Positions 46,143 to 55,931 are shown, numbered from the stretch's first letter. The stretch: 64,000 nucleotides of DNA from VXNE01 sp965116625 (GCA_965116625.1 OZ220717.1:2604001-2668000), one strand, 5' to 3'. Notes: generated by a model not told the origin, from the letters alone. Numbers and translations: made by a program.

Positions 46143-47330
46143 TCACTCGTCAAGCAACTCCGACAGTTTCTTGAGCAGGCGCTCCTGGCGCGCGTGCAGG
46201 GCGATGATCTCGCCGTTGGCGTCGACCAGTACGTTGAGAGGGATCATCCTGACGCCGAACTGCGCGGCGATCGGGCTGTCGTACCCGTTCAGGTCGCTGG
46301 TGTTGGTCCAGTTGATGCCGTCCTCGGCGGATGCCACCTCCCAGTCCTCCCGGTCGGCGTCCAGGGAGAAGCCGAAGATGTCGAAGCCGCGCCCGCCGTA
46401 CTGTTCGAGTGCGTTCTTCAGGTGGGGTACGTCTGCCCGGCAGGGGCCGCACCAGGACGCCCAGAACTCGATCAGCACGACCTCGTTCTCGGCCAGGGCA
46501 TCTTCGAGACCGTGGATCGTGCCATCGAGTGCGGGTGCCGAGAAGTTCTCTACCATGTCGCCGACCCGGGCCATCCGTCTCGTGAAGATGCGGCTTTGGG
46601 TCTCCCTCACGGATCGAAGTGCGCCCGCGGTGGCGGGGAGTTCGGCGACGACCTCGAGTTCGTCCAGGCGATCGAGGGCATCGGTCCCGCCAAGTGCGCC
46701 CATCTGGAGGGCGAAGAAGCTCGCGACCGGGTCGTCGTCGGAGAGCGCGATAGCGCGTAGCGCGCCACCGCGGAATTGGTTCAGCGCATTCTGCGCCTGC
46801 ATGAATGCGTCGACGCCCGCCGCGCGGCCGGGCCCATCCTGGAGCCCCGCCCTCGCCTTGGCGTAGTCGGTCTGGAGTCCTCGGTATTCGTCGGTGTCGC
46901 GCCAGACACCGATCACCTGTTGATGGTACGGCCCGCCATCGACCAGGAATCCGAGCAGGAGTCCCCCGTACCGAACCCGGATTTCTCCCGGTTCGAGGAT
47001 GAACCGGGCACTGCCGATCGTGGTGCCCGCCGAATCCTCGGCGGTCAACGTGACAACGCCCATGTCGTTGTCTATCTGCCCGGCAAGGCGAAACTCGCCA
47101 TCCGAGATGGATGCCCGAGCCAACTCGTCGGTTGCTCCGTATCGGGCAGATTGCCGTGTGAGAACCACTTCGCCGCTGGTGACAGCGTCGCTTATGTTCC
47201 CAACGACGACGTAGTCGGCGGCGGTGTCCTGCGGGCTCGCCGCCAGGGACGAGGTGATTGCCAGTACAGCGATCACGCATGGCTGCCGAATCCACTGCTG
47301 GAACACTCGACCGGTGGGCTCGATATGCAT
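46143..47330 (-). CDS. TlpA/ResA-like thioredoxin-fold protein
   Basis: 395 residues from ATG at 47330, with AAGGAG 8 bases upstream. A signal-like hydrophobic N-terminus (VIAVLAITSSLAASP) is followed by a DUF4369-like beta domain, then a C-terminal AhpC/TlpA domain with VLIEFWASWCGPCRADVPHL; the WCGPC redox centre is at about 288-293. It is a periplasmic thiol-disulfide reductase. Converges on the GH127 gene with an 18-base gap. Confidence 0.88.
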   Translation of the reverse strand: MHIEPTGRVFQQWIRQPCVIAVLAITSSLAASPQDTAADYVVVGNISDAVTSGEVVLTRQSARYGATDELARASISDGEFRLAGQIDNDMGVVTLTAEDSAGTTIGSARFILEPGEIRVRYGGLLLGFLVDGGPYHQQVIGVWRDTDEYRGLQTDYAKARAGLQDGPGRAAGVDAFMQAQNALNQFRGGALRAIALSDDDPVASFFALQMGALGGTDALDRLDELEVVAELPATAGALRSVRETQSRIFTRRMARVGDMVENFSAPALDGTIHGLEDALAENEVVLIEFWASWCGPCRADVPHLKNALEQYGGRGFDIFGFSLDADREDWEVASAEDGINWTNTSDLNGYDSPIAAQFGVRMIPLNVLVDANGEIIALHARQERLLKKLSELLDE

Positions 47331-47355
47331 CACAGAAACTCCTTGCCTCAAGGCG

Positions 47356-48153
47356 TCAGTGTCGCAGGCGGTGTCCGCCGTCGAGGTTCAGCACCTCGCC
47401 CGTGAAGTAGGACCCGGCCCGGCTGCACAGCATCACCGCCACTCCGGCCATGTCCTCCAGGTCCCCGTAGCGGTGGGTCGGGATTCTCTCGAGTTCCCGC
47501 TTGAACCGCTCGGCCTCGGGGTCCTGCCATGCGCGGCGGGTCATCTCGGAGTAGAACCTGCCGGGTGCGATCGTGTTCACCAGGATATTGTCCTCGCAGA
47601 GTGCCAATGCGAGCGACGGGGTAAGGTGCTCGATCGCGTTCTTGCTGGTGGAATAGGCCATCACATGCGCGTAGACCCCGCTGGCGGCGACCGAACCGGT
47701 GAAGATGACGCGCGCGGGATCCTCGGGCGTCGCGTTCTTTTTCAGAAGGTCAAGCAACGCCTGGGTAAGGAACAGCGGCGACCTCAGGTTGAGGTCCATG
47801 GTCCTGTCCCAGTCCGAAACGGGCATGCGCTCGAACGGGCCGCCGAGACCGAGACCCGCGTTGTTGACCAGCACATCGATGTAGTCTTCCTCCCGGCGCA
47901 GCGCCGCCGAGAGGTCGGCCACGCCGTCCATCGTGGAGAGGTCGCCGGGAATGGCGATGCACTCGCCATCGGACATTCCCGTGAGTTCGGACGCCTTGGC
48001 CCGGAGCGTGTCTTCCGACCTCGCGGTGATGTACACCTTCGCAGCGCCGGCAGCGAGGAATCCCTCCGCCATGTAGCTGCCAATGCCGCTCGAGCCGCCC
48101 GTAACGACGCAGACTTTCCCTTTCATCGAATACAGGTCTTCGATATTGACCAT
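47356..48153 (-). CDS. Short-chain dehydrogenase/reductase
   Basis: 265 residues from ATG at 48153 (GAGG upstream). Classical SDR: VCVVTGGSSGIG (18-25), VLVNNAGLG, the catalytic S in FTGSVAASG and Y-x3-K in AYSTSK, ending in GEVLNLDGGHRLRH. NAD(P)-dependent oxidoreductase of unknown substrate. It lies 25 bases upstream of the thioredoxin-fold gene and may be co-transcribed with it. Confidence 0.92.
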   Translation of the reverse strand: MVNIEDLYSMKGKVCVVTGGSSGIGSYMAEGFLAAGAAKVYITARSEDTLRAKASELTGMSDGECIAIPGDLSTMDGVADLSAALRREEDYIDVLVNNAGLGLGGPFERMPVSDWDRTMDLNLRSPLFLTQALLDLLKKNATPEDPARVIFTGSVAASGVYAHVMAYSTSKNAIEHLTPSLALALCEDNILVNTIAPGRFYSEMTRRAWQDPEAERFKRELERIPTHRYGDLEDMAGVAVMLCSRAGSYFTGEVLNLDGGHRLRH

Positions 48154-48329
48154 GCTTAACCCTCGCTTCTTGACCATCAGATGAATGTTCGTGGTGCCCG
48201 ACCCGGGTCGACGGCCCACCGCATCGGTGTCCACGCCAACAGTCAGGCGTGACGTACGCGGGCGGAAAACTGCACTCCGGTCCGGTTCGTCACTTGCTTC
48301 TTGCCGGACGAGTGTAAGGGGATCGGGTC

Positions 48330-49388
48330 TCAGATAGAACGTCCGCCGGGTTGAGTGTCACCCGAAGTTCTCGGGCCAGCATCGAGGCGCGCGGGGCAGT
48401 CTTCGCCGGTCAGGAGGCGCCAGTACCGGCCGAGCTGGTCGCGACGAGCCTCCTGCACGTAACCCACGTGCTGGTCCGGGGCGGCACGCGGGTCGAGGTC
48501 GATGCCCCACAACATGTCGATGGAGTTGGGCACGAACGAATAGCCTGCATCGATGATCCGGTCGGCCACGCGCGTATCGACCGCGAGGTAGCCGTCGGCG
48601 AACCAGCGGAACCGCTCCACGTCGCGCGCCTGCTGGCTGCCAGGGTCGAGCCATGGGAAATCGCGGCGCAGGTCGAGACGCGGGACGCTGCCGCCGGGGC
48701 ATGCGGTCAGCGCCAGGCCGGTGCGGACGGCATCGACGTGGTAGCGGCCGTCGTGTTCGTACACCGTCCGCCAGACCAGCAAGTTGCCGAGGCCTGGACT
48801 GGCGGTGAGTTGGTGCGGCTCGTGTCCCCGGGCCGCCGCAAGTTCCGCGCCGGCGGTTTCGGCACGCTGGTGCTGGACGACGCCGAACAGGAGATAGCCG
48901 AGCGCCCAGACGAGTCCGGCGACGGCCAACGCCCGCCGACGCTGTATTGCGGCGAGGATCGCAAGGCACAGCAGCGGCAACGTGAACAGCGGATCGATCA
49001 CGGAGACGTTGTTCCAGCCGACCCGGTAGTCGGAGAACGGCCAGAAAAGCTGGGTGCCGTACGCGGTGCATCCGTCCAGCAGGCCATGCGTTGCATAGCC
49101 GATCAGGCACGCCAGGTAGGTCTCCCGGGGACGCAGGGTGCGGCGCACGGCACCGTGCAACAGTACTGCGACGAGCGCCGCACCGACGGGGATGAATACC
49201 AACGCGTGCGTGAACTGACGGTGATACTCGAGAAACAGCAACGGATCCGTGGACGACCCGATGAATACGTCGAGATCGGGCGCCATGCCCGCGAGGCAGC
49301 CGAGGAACGCGAAGGCCGGGAGTTTCTCGCGGCTGAGGATGGCTTGGGGCGCGGCCGCCCCGAGGGCACCTTGACTGATGGGGTCCAT
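48330..49388 (-). CDS. YdjM-like membrane protein (metal-dependent hydrolase family)
   Basis: 352 residues. It begins MDPISQGALGAAAPQA and contains CLAGMAPDLDVFIG, FLEYHRQFTHAL and GYATHGLLDG, the His/Asp membrane motifs of the YdjM/DUF457 family, then 3-4 further membrane spans and a soluble C-terminal domain of about 170 residues. Function is uncertain; family members are annotated as inner-membrane metal-dependent hydrolases. It lies 12 bases downstream of the DUF3500 gene. Confidence 0.85.
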   Translation of the reverse strand: MDPISQGALGAAAPQAILSREKLPAFAFLGCLAGMAPDLDVFIGSSTDPLLFLEYHRQFTHALVFIPVGAALVAVLLHGAVRRTLRPRETYLACLIGYATHGLLDGCTAYGTQLFWPFSDYRVGWNNVSVIDPLFTLPLLCLAILAAIQRRRALAVAGLVWALGYLLFGVVQHQRAETAGAELAAARGHEPHQLTASPGLGNLLVWRTVYEHDGRYHVDAVRTGLALTACPGGSVPRLDLRRDFPWLDPGSQQARDVERFRWFADGYLAVDTRVADRIIDAGYSFVPNSIDMLWGIDLDPRAAPDQHVGYVQEARRDQLGRYWRLLTGEDCPARLDAGPRTSGDTQPGGRSI

Positions 49389-49400
49389 GCTCTGCGACAG

Positions 49401-50471
49401 CTACAGCGCGCCGCCGTACTCGTTGGCCGGATCGCGATACACCGAGTGATAGTGGCCGCCGTCGTCGCCCACGCCACCCTGGGACGAGAACTCGATGATG
49501 AGCCCGGGGCCCTGGATGCGGTAGTAGACGTCACCTTCTCCCTCGGTGGCTCCATGCCAGGCGAAGCGCGTGTCGTCCAGGGTCGCCTCGATGGCCGCGA
49601 GGCGGGGATGCGCGTTTTCCTCCGGTTGCAGTCGCAACCAATGGGAAACGATGTCGAGCAACAGGCCGCGTGCATCGTCCGGCCAATCGGCGACCAATCC
49701 CCCTTCCGGTACCGGAACCACGCCGTCCCTTCCCGCCCCGGCGTAGACCTCACGTGGTCGCTTGCCGACCCATACGCGATCACGAAGGTCGGCCGGCAAA
49801 GCCCGCACCAGCGCCCGGGCATCGGACAACTCATCTGCGAGCGGCGCATGGCGATGCCCCTGGAACTCGAAGTTCGCTGGCTCGATTCCGATGAAGCTGG
49901 GTGAAAGGCTGACGACCCGTCCGCTATCGAGACTTGCGTTGATCGCGAGGTGATGACCGCCGAACTGCCAACCCCAGGCCCCGTCGGTATTCGGTTCGCC
50001 GAAGAATGCGAGCCAGTAGTTCGTCGCCGACCAACCGAATCGGCCGGCCAGAAACGCGTCGGCGAGCAGCGCCTCGGCTGTGACGACTCCGGCAACGGTG
50101 TCGTAGCCATGTTGGCCGAGACCGGCGGCGAGAAAGGCGAACAGCGCCGCCAGTTGGTCTGGCTGAAGGTCACCGAGACGCAGGCCGTTGCGCTCGAAAT
50201 CCGTGATGCCGGCCGGGAGATTGGACCAGTTGCGCCGCAACGGACTGTCGATCGGCAGAACGAGTTCAGCGGCCTGTGATGGAGACAAGGTCGCGCGGAA
50301 TGCCATGGCGGCATCGCAGGTCGCCTTGCCGCCTGGCGTGACATCGAAGTTCTCGAAAGCAGGCAGCGGCACGATGGCGGACTCGGGCATGGCGCTGCCG
50401 GACCCGGGCGCGCCGCAGGCAGCGGTAGCCAGGCAGGCGGCGGCGAGGGGTATGCGTAGCTGTCGGGTCAT
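49401..50471 (-). CDS. DUF3500 lipoprotein
   Basis: 356 residues. Lipobox ATAAC with Cys19 after a signal sequence. The DUF3500 pattern YWLAFFGEPNTDGAWGWQFG, then GHHLAINASLD and HYHSVYRDPANEYGG, is intact. The function of DUF3500 is not known; the His-rich strands suggest metal binding. It is first of a likely two-gene unit with the YdjM-like gene. Confidence 0.85.
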   Translation of the reverse strand: MTRQLRIPLAAACLATAACGAPGSGSAMPESAIVPLPAFENFDVTPGGKATCDAAMAFRATLSPSQAAELVLPIDSPLRRNWSNLPAGITDFERNGLRLGDLQPDQLAALFAFLAAGLGQHGYDTVAGVVTAEALLADAFLAGRFGWSATNYWLAFFGEPNTDGAWGWQFGGHHLAINASLDSGRVVSLSPSFIGIEPANFEFQGHRHAPLADELSDARALVRALPADLRDRVWVGKRPREVYAGAGRDGVVPVPEGGLVADWPDDARGLLLDIVSHWLRLQPEENAHPRLAAIEATLDDTRFAWHGATEGEGDVYYRIQGPGLIIEFSSQGGVGDDGGHYHSVYRDPANEYGGAL

Positions 50472-50579
50472 GACGGAAGCGACTTGGTCGGGCCTCGAGG
50501 AAACTTGACGTGGCAGGACCGATCGTTAACGTTGCGGCGAGACGACGCTGACGTTCGAGAGTTCACCATAGGGTCCATT

Positions 50580-51263
50580 ATGGCCGACCGCGACGACATG
50601 CACCTGCATGAGCAACTGATGCTGCTCGCGCTGCGCGACGGGAAGGGTACGCTGGAGTCCGGGGCGTCCATGTACGCCTGCGCCCTGGGGGGTGCGATCC
50701 TCACGGAGTTGAGCCTCGAGGGCAGAATCCGGATGAGCCGCGACAAGAAGGCGCGTGTCGGCCTGGTCGACAGGTCGCCGCTCGGCGAGCCGGTGCTCGA
50801 CGAATGCCTCGACAGGGTCGTCAGTGCCAGGCGTGGCGCGACGGCGGTTGCGTGGGTTCAGCGTTTCGCCAACACCAGGCGGCTGTACCACCGGGTGGCC
50901 GAAGGGCTCTGCCACCGCGGCATCCTCCGCGCAGATGAAGGCAGGGTACTGCTGTTCTTCAGGCGCAGGGTCTACCCGACGGTTGATCCGGGGCCGGAGC
51001 GACAACTCGTCGAGCGGCTGCGGTCGGCCGTGTTCAGTGACTCGACGACGGACCCGGAGACGGCCATCGTCGTGGCCCTGGCCAATGCCACGGGACTGCT
51101 TGCCGTCCACTTTGACAGGAGGGAACTGCGCAGGCGCAAGGACCGTCTCACGCGCATCACGGAGAGGACTCCGGGTGGCGCGGCAGTCCGGCAGGCGGTG
51201 CAGGGTGCCGAGGCAGCGGTATTGGCAGCCGCAGGTGCCGCTGTCGTCACCACGGGGGGTTAG
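50580..51263 (+). CDS. GPP34/GOLPH3-family phosphoprotein
   Basis: 227 residues from ATG at 50580. HLHEQLMLLALRDGKGTLES, ACALGGAILTELSLEGRI and the C-terminal FTLP-like hydrophobic region match bacterial GPP34 proteins, related to the phosphoinositide-binding Golgi protein GOLPH3/Vps74. Bacterial function is unknown. It ends by overlapping the convergent sulfatase by 4 bases. Divergent from the DUF3500 gene. Confidence 0.82.
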   Translation: MADRDDMHLHEQLMLLALRDGKGTLESGASMYACALGGAILTELSLEGRIRMSRDKKARVGLVDRSPLGEPVLDECLDRVVSARRGATAVAWVQRFANTRRLYHRVAEGLCHRGILRADEGRVLLFFRRRVYPTVDPGPERQLVERLRSAVFSDSTTDPETAIVVALANATGLLAVHFDRRELRRRKDRLTRITERTPGGAAVRQAVQGAEAAVLAAAGAAVVTTGG

Positions 51264-52711
51264 GGGCTCAGGTCCAGCCTCTCGTAGGCCGGCAAGGCGA
51301 AGTCGCCGGTGGACCGCATGAACTCACGAAGCCGCAGGGCATAGGCCTGAATCACTTCCCTGGCCTCGGGGTCGTGGATTCGATTGTCGAGGGCATCCGG
51401 ATCCTGCTCATAGTCGTAGAACTCCAGCGGTACGCGATACCGAAAGTGCTTCACGCGCGCGGCCAGCGCCGGGTCGGATTCGGCCGCGCTGACCATCGCC
51501 TTCCAGGTAAGTCCTTTCATCGACTCGTTGTTGAGAGCCGTCGTGCCATCGCTCCAGGCATTCCAGATCAGCCCGAAGCGTTTTCCCTGGATCGACCGCA
51601 TGGTATGGGAAGCTCCCGTGACGAGCGTGTTGATCTGGGTATAGACGAACTCGCGCCCGTCCTGCTTCTCGCCTTTCAGCACCGGCAGGAAGGACCGCCC
51701 GTCCATGCCCTGCATTGCATCGATGCCGAGGATATCGAGTATGGTCGGCGCAAAGTCGACGCCGGCCACCAGGTGTTCGGTTTCGTGGACGCCAGGCCCT
51801 ATCACGCCCGGCCAACGGACGATCCACGGTGTCAGCGTCGAATGCCGCCAGACATTGGTCTTTGCAAACGGCACGGCAATGCCATGGTCCGACTTGAGCA
51901 TCACCAGGGTGTTGTCGGCAAACCCGGCCGCTTGCAGCGCATCGAGCACCCGGCCGACAACATCGTCCGCTCGCCGCACCGAGGAGTAATACATCGCCAT
52001 CTCTTCCCGGATGTCCGGCAGATCCGGCAGGAATCCCGGCACGACGACTTCGTCCGGCCGATAGATTCGGGACGGTGCGGGGAAGTCGCGGAGGTACCAG
52101 TCCCTGTCGTTCCCCGCAGGGTCGACCTCGGCGAGCGATCGCTCGGCCGCGGGTTTTCGCGTGTCGAACGGTCGATGGGCGTCGGCTGTGTTGACCATGA
52201 GGAAGAATGGCCGATCGGTGCGCCTGGCATCGCGCAGAAACTCCGCGACGAATGTTCCGTAGAGATCCGGGCTTCTCCCGTACCGCATCTCTTCGCGTTG
52301 GCGACGGTACTCGAAGGCGTTCTCCCGCGAGGGCACGACGTGTGGGGTCTTGCCGAGGATTCCGGTGTAGAAACCGTTCCGCCTCAGCGTCTCCGGCAAC
52401 GTGGGTACGTCGGCCCTTATCTCGTCGAAGCCCAGTGCGCCGCTGTTGTGCGGATAGCGGCCGGTCATCCAGACCGCCCGCGTCGGCTGGCAGAGGGCTA
52501 CCGTGACGTGCGCGTGCTCGAACCGCAGTCCTTCGGAGGCAAGCCGGTCGATGTTCGGCGTCGTTCCCGGAACCTTCGCGCCGTACACGCCCACCGAGTC
52601 CCGGTTCATGTCGTCCACCGTGATGAAGAGAACATTCAGGCGCTCGGCGGCCAGGCACATCGAAGCCGGAACGGCAATGCAGAGCCACGACAGGATCCAT
52701 TGACGTTTCAT
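51260..52711 (-). CDS. Exported sulfatase (iduronate-2-sulfatase-like)
   Basis: 483 residues with a signal peptide 1-22. LNVLFITVDDMNRD provides D33-D34 for metal, and ALCQPTRAVWMTG places the formylglycine cysteine C74 in C-x-P-x-R78. KSDHGIAVPF near residue 285 supplies further metal ligands. It resembles iduronate-2-sulfatase/choline-sulfatase-type enzymes, and glycan or small organic sulfates are likely. It would act in the periplasm. No formylglycine-generating enzyme is in the window. Confidence 0.9.
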   Translation of the reverse strand: MKRQWILSWLCIAVPASMCLAAERLNVLFITVDDMNRDSVGVYGAKVPGTTPNIDRLASEGLRFEHAHVTVALCQPTRAVWMTGRYPHNSGALGFDEIRADVPTLPETLRRNGFYTGILGKTPHVVPSRENAFEYRRQREEMRYGRSPDLYGTFVAEFLRDARRTDRPFFLMVNTADAHRPFDTRKPAAERSLAEVDPAGNDRDWYLRDFPAPSRIYRPDEVVVPGFLPDLPDIREEMAMYYSSVRRADDVVGRVLDALQAAGFADNTLVMLKSDHGIAVPFAKTNVWRHSTLTPWIVRWPGVIGPGVHETEHLVAGVDFAPTILDILGIDAMQGMDGRSFLPVLKGEKQDGREFVYTQINTLVTGASHTMRSIQGKRFGLIWNAWSDGTTALNNESMKGLTWKAMVSAAESDPALAARVKHFRYRVPLEFYDYEQDPDALDNRIHDPEAREVIQAYALRLREFMRSTGDFALPAYERLDLSP

Positions 52712-52857
52712 GTTGCGTGTACCCGGTTGTCCTGGGCCCGATACTCTAGCCTGCTGCCGGCGGTTGTGGGGGATTTCGCCTCCGGCCGGACGACATCGAC
52801 GTTGACAAGGGGCGCCCGCGCCTGAACCCTGCTCCTTTTCGGGCGAGGCAAACCGGT

Positions 52858-54078
52858 ATGTACCTGAGAACGGGTCTTGTGGGCATTTGCGTTATCTCGG
52901 CAGCCATTGTCTGCGGCGGTGAAATTCCCGCCGCCGAGGCGGAGTCGGTCGGCATGTCCACGGAGACGCTGCAGCGCATCGACACGGCGATGCAAGGGCA
53001 CATCGATGCCGGCAAGATCCAGGGAGCGGTGACCGCCGTCGCCCGCCGGGGGAGGGTGGTGCACTTCGAGGCCCACGGCCTCATCGATGTCGAGGCCGAA
53101 CGCCCGATGCCCGAGGATGCGATTTTCGTCATGGCGTCGTCCACGAAGGCGGTTCTCGGCGTCGCCGCGATGATCCTGATCGACGAGGGACTGATTCATC
53201 CGAGCGATCCGGTGGAGAAGTACATTCCCGAGTTCGCGGACATGCAGGTGGCGGTGCTGGCGGAACCCACGGACAAGGACATCAGTCCGCTCAAGGTCAA
53301 TCGCCGCAACCCGCCGCCGCATCGGCTCGTCCCCGCAAAGACGCCGATCACGATCGAGCACCTGTTGACGCACACGTCCGGTCTCGTGAGCGGCGGCCTG
53401 GGAACACGCCTCGCGCCCGGGGCAAACCGCGCGGCGCTCGCCAGCTACATTCCCACGCTCGGGGACTTCGCGCTGGATTTCCAGCCTGGATCGCGCTGGT
53501 CCTACGGCGGCGCGCTCCAGGTCGTCGCCCGCATTATCGAGGTCGTCTCCGGCATGTCTTACGAGGAGTTCATGCGGACGCGGGTTTTCGATCCGCTGGG
53601 AATGCACGATACGCACTTCAAGGTGCCGTCATCGAAGCTGCCGCGACGGATGGTCATCCGGGGTGTCGACATGTCGAAGTGGGACGGCGAGGCGACCTCC
53701 CGTGGCCTGTGGAGCACGGCCAGGGACTACCTCCGCTTCCAGCAGATGCTGGCGAACGGCGGTGAACTCTCCGGCCGCCGCGTGCTCAGCCCCGATGCCG
53801 TTGCGATGATGGCCAGCAACCACGTGGGCGACCTGTTCGCCGGCGGCTCGAAGGGGATGAAGGGGATGGGCTTCGGCTATACCGTTTCGGTGGTTCTCGA
53901 CCCGGAGGCGGCGGGTAGCCCGCGCGGCGCGGGGGCATTCGGCTGGGGCGGCGCAGCGGGCACAGTGTCCTGGACCGACCCGACCGAGGAAATTGCAGGC
54001 GTCCTCATGCTGCAGCAACCGTACAGGCCTGCGCGCCGCGACTTCGAGAACATCATCCGGCAGGCGATCATCGACTGA
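52858..54078 (+). CDS. Serine hydrolase, beta-lactamase class C fold
   Basis: 406 residues with an N-terminal signal (VGICVISAAIVCGG). SxxK is at S94-S-T-K97 (FVMASSTKAVLGVA). The class C Y-x-N position reads YGG in WSYGGALQ, and the third motif is FGWGGAAGT. More like esterases/carboxypeptidases EstB/PbpX than true beta-lactamases. Divergent from the sulfatase across 146 bases. Confidence 0.87.
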   Translation: MYLRTGLVGICVISAAIVCGGEIPAAEAESVGMSTETLQRIDTAMQGHIDAGKIQGAVTAVARRGRVVHFEAHGLIDVEAERPMPEDAIFVMASSTKAVLGVAAMILIDEGLIHPSDPVEKYIPEFADMQVAVLAEPTDKDISPLKVNRRNPPPHRLVPAKTPITIEHLLTHTSGLVSGGLGTRLAPGANRAALASYIPTLGDFALDFQPGSRWSYGGALQVVARIIEVVSGMSYEEFMRTRVFDPLGMHDTHFKVPSSKLPRRMVIRGVDMSKWDGEATSRGLWSTARDYLRFQQMLANGGELSGRRVLSPDAVAMMASNHVGDLFAGGSKGMKGMGFGYTVSVVLDPEAAGSPRGAGAFGWGGAAGTVSWTDPTEEIAGVLMLQQPYRPARRDFENIIRQAIID

Positions 54079-54120
54079 CGGTTCCCATCGGCGGGCGGCG
54101 GGGTGGAGCGGACTGGAGAC

Positions 54121-54780
54121 TCAATCCCTTCTTGCCAGCACCAGCGGGTGTTGCTCCAACGACGCATACGTGGCTTCGGAGACTCCGTGGCTGATGATTG
54201 TGGTCCTGAGCAACGTGATCCCAGACTCGGTGAGCATCTCCTCGTACTCCGGCAGGCCGTAGTTGCTCCAGTACATCGTCTCGCCGAAGAAGCCCTCCTC
54301 CGTGTACCCCGTTTCGCTGTCGAGACTGAGTGTGCACATCAGGTAACCGCCCGGCTTCAGCCAGTCCCGGACCCGGCGAAACAGGCGGGGATGGTCCTCT
54401 CTCGGGATGTGGAACAGCGAAAAGAACGCAACCACCGCATCGAAACTCGACTCGTCGAACTCAACCGACGTGATGTCCGATCGAACGAAGTTGGCGTTTG
54501 GCACGTTGGTGCGGGCCAGCCGGAGCATTTCTCTTGAGACATCCACCCCGGTGACTGCGAACCTCTTCGCCAATGACCGCGTTACCGGAACTCCGCCGCC
54601 ACAACCGATGTCGAGCACGGACGAACCATCGTCCAGGCGTGTCAGCAGCCACTCGAGTTCCGGATGTGTCTCTCCAACCCGCGATTCGGCATAGGCCGAG
54701 GCAAGCCGGTCGTAACTCGCCCGGACCAGCGCCCTGTAGTCGATGCAGGGATCATCGGCGGGTTTCAATGTGACTCCCAC
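54121..54780 (-). CDS. Class I SAM-dependent methyltransferase
   Basis: 219 residues. Motif I is VLDIGCGGGVPVTRSLA, followed by VTGVDVSREML and FDAVVAFFSLFHI, with a UbiE/Methyltransf_25-type fold. The substrate is unknown. Convergent with the serine hydrolase (42-base gap) and divergent from the MetE-like gene. Confidence 0.9.
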   Translation of the reverse strand: MGVTLKPADDPCIDYRALVRASYDRLASAYAESRVGETHPELEWLLTRLDDGSSVLDIGCGGGVPVTRSLAKRFAVTGVDVSREMLRLARTNVPNANFVRSDITSVEFDESSFDAVVAFFSLFHIPREDHPRLFRRVRDWLKPGGYLMCTLSLDSETGYTEEGFFGETMYWSNYGLPEYEEMLTESGITLLRTTIISHGVSEATYASLEQHPLVLARRD

Positions 54781-54828
54781 TCAACCAGTCGTCAGGTTGT
54801 ACCATCGAATCAATCTCAGCCAAAGGCT

Positions 54829-54846
54829 TGGCTGGCTCGCCAGCCA
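54829..54846. promoter_or_regulatory. Perfect inverted repeat before the MetE-like gene
   Basis: TGGCTGGC (54829-54836) and GCCAGCCA (54839-54846) flank a two-base centre, ending 26 bases before the MetE-like start. The tight spacing suggests a dimeric operator rather than an RNA hairpin. A second, weaker stem (CAACC/GGTTG) lies at 54782-54799. Confidence 0.45.
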
Positions 54847-54872
54847 GTTGACCGGTTACAGGAGACAGCAGG

Positions 54873-55916
54873 GTGAAAAAACCCGTCCACCTCGTTGGCA
54901 GTGTTGCCATGGACACATGCGAAGAGGTCTTTGAACGGCTTTCCGAAACCGTCGGCTCCTACATCAGCCGCATTCCCGACGGGGAAACCGGCAGGCGCTC
55001 CCGGTGGATCGCCTTTCAGCGCGAGATGCTGATGGAACACCCGGATATCGAGGTCGATCCCACCGTGCCGGAGCTTGAGATCCGCGAGTGGAATGGCCGG
55101 TTGCTGAGAGCGATGCCGCTTCTTCGCTTCAGGGACGGAACAGACCTGGACAGCGTTCGCTTCGAGACTGGTTACGACACGGCCGCCTTCGACTCTTATG
55201 GGGTTTTCGGGACCATGCGCGGCAATGGGCGCATCCCGGAAGGCATCCGGTTCCAGGTCTGCCTGCCCACCCCCATGTCCACTGCCTACATGTACATGAG
55301 CCACAAGGCCCATCGGGATTTCATCGATGTATATGAGCGGTCCCTGCTCAGGGCATTGAAGGGAATCCTGGACGGGATCCCGCATGAGGATCTCGCCATT
55401 CAGTACGACGTCTGCCAGGAAGTCCTGATCTTTGAGGACTACTTCCCCTATCGGCCTGACGACTACAAGGAACAGGTATTCGACCTGCTCGGCAGGCTGG
55501 GCGATGCCGTACCCGACGATGTCCAACTCGGCTATCACCTGTGCTACGGGTCACCCGCCGACCAACACCTGGTGATGCCAACGGACACGGGAATACTCGT
55601 CGAAATGCTGAACGGCATAAATGCGTCAGTGACGAGAAGGATCGATTTCCTGCATATCCCGGTGCCACGGGACCGCACCGATGACAGCTATTTCCAGCCC
55701 TTGCGGGGTCTCGAACTTGATGCGGACATCGAGCTTTACCTGGGCCTCATTCACCACGACGACGAGGAGGGAGATGCGGCCCGGATCGACACTGCCCGGA
55801 AATACCTGGACGACTTCGGCATTTCAACGGAATGCGGCTGGGGCCGCACCGACCCCGCGCGCGTGCCGGGCCTGCTGGAGAGTCATCGCAGACAGGCGCG
55901 GTTGATCGGCGGCTGA
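54873..55916 (+). CDS. MetE-like (cobalamin-independent methionine synthase C-domain) protein
   Basis: 347 residues from GTG at 54873, with AGGAGA upstream. The start HLVGSVAMDTCEEVFERL, then ISRIPDGETGRRSRWI and IQYDVCQE, and late STECGWGRTDPA, fit the UROD/MetE-like TIM barrel; the terminal Cys-Gly-x-Gly is the usual zinc ligand position. Such short forms are often core methyltransferases using other methyl donors, not MetE itself. The partner is unknown. Confidence 0.7.
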   Translation: MKKPVHLVGSVAMDTCEEVFERLSETVGSYISRIPDGETGRRSRWIAFQREMLMEHPDIEVDPTVPELEIREWNGRLLRAMPLLRFRDGTDLDSVRFETGYDTAAFDSYGVFGTMRGNGRIPEGIRFQVCLPTPMSTAYMYMSHKAHRDFIDVYERSLLRALKGILDGIPHEDLAIQYDVCQEVLIFEDYFPYRPDDYKEQVFDLLGRLGDAVPDDVQLGYHLCYGSPADQHLVMPTDTGILVEMLNGINASVTRRIDFLHIPVPRDRTDDSYFQPLRGLELDADIELYLGLIHHDDEEGDAARIDTARKYLDDFGISTECGWGRTDPARVPGLLESHRRQARLIGG

Positions 55917-55931
55917 TTCCTGGAATCCGGT

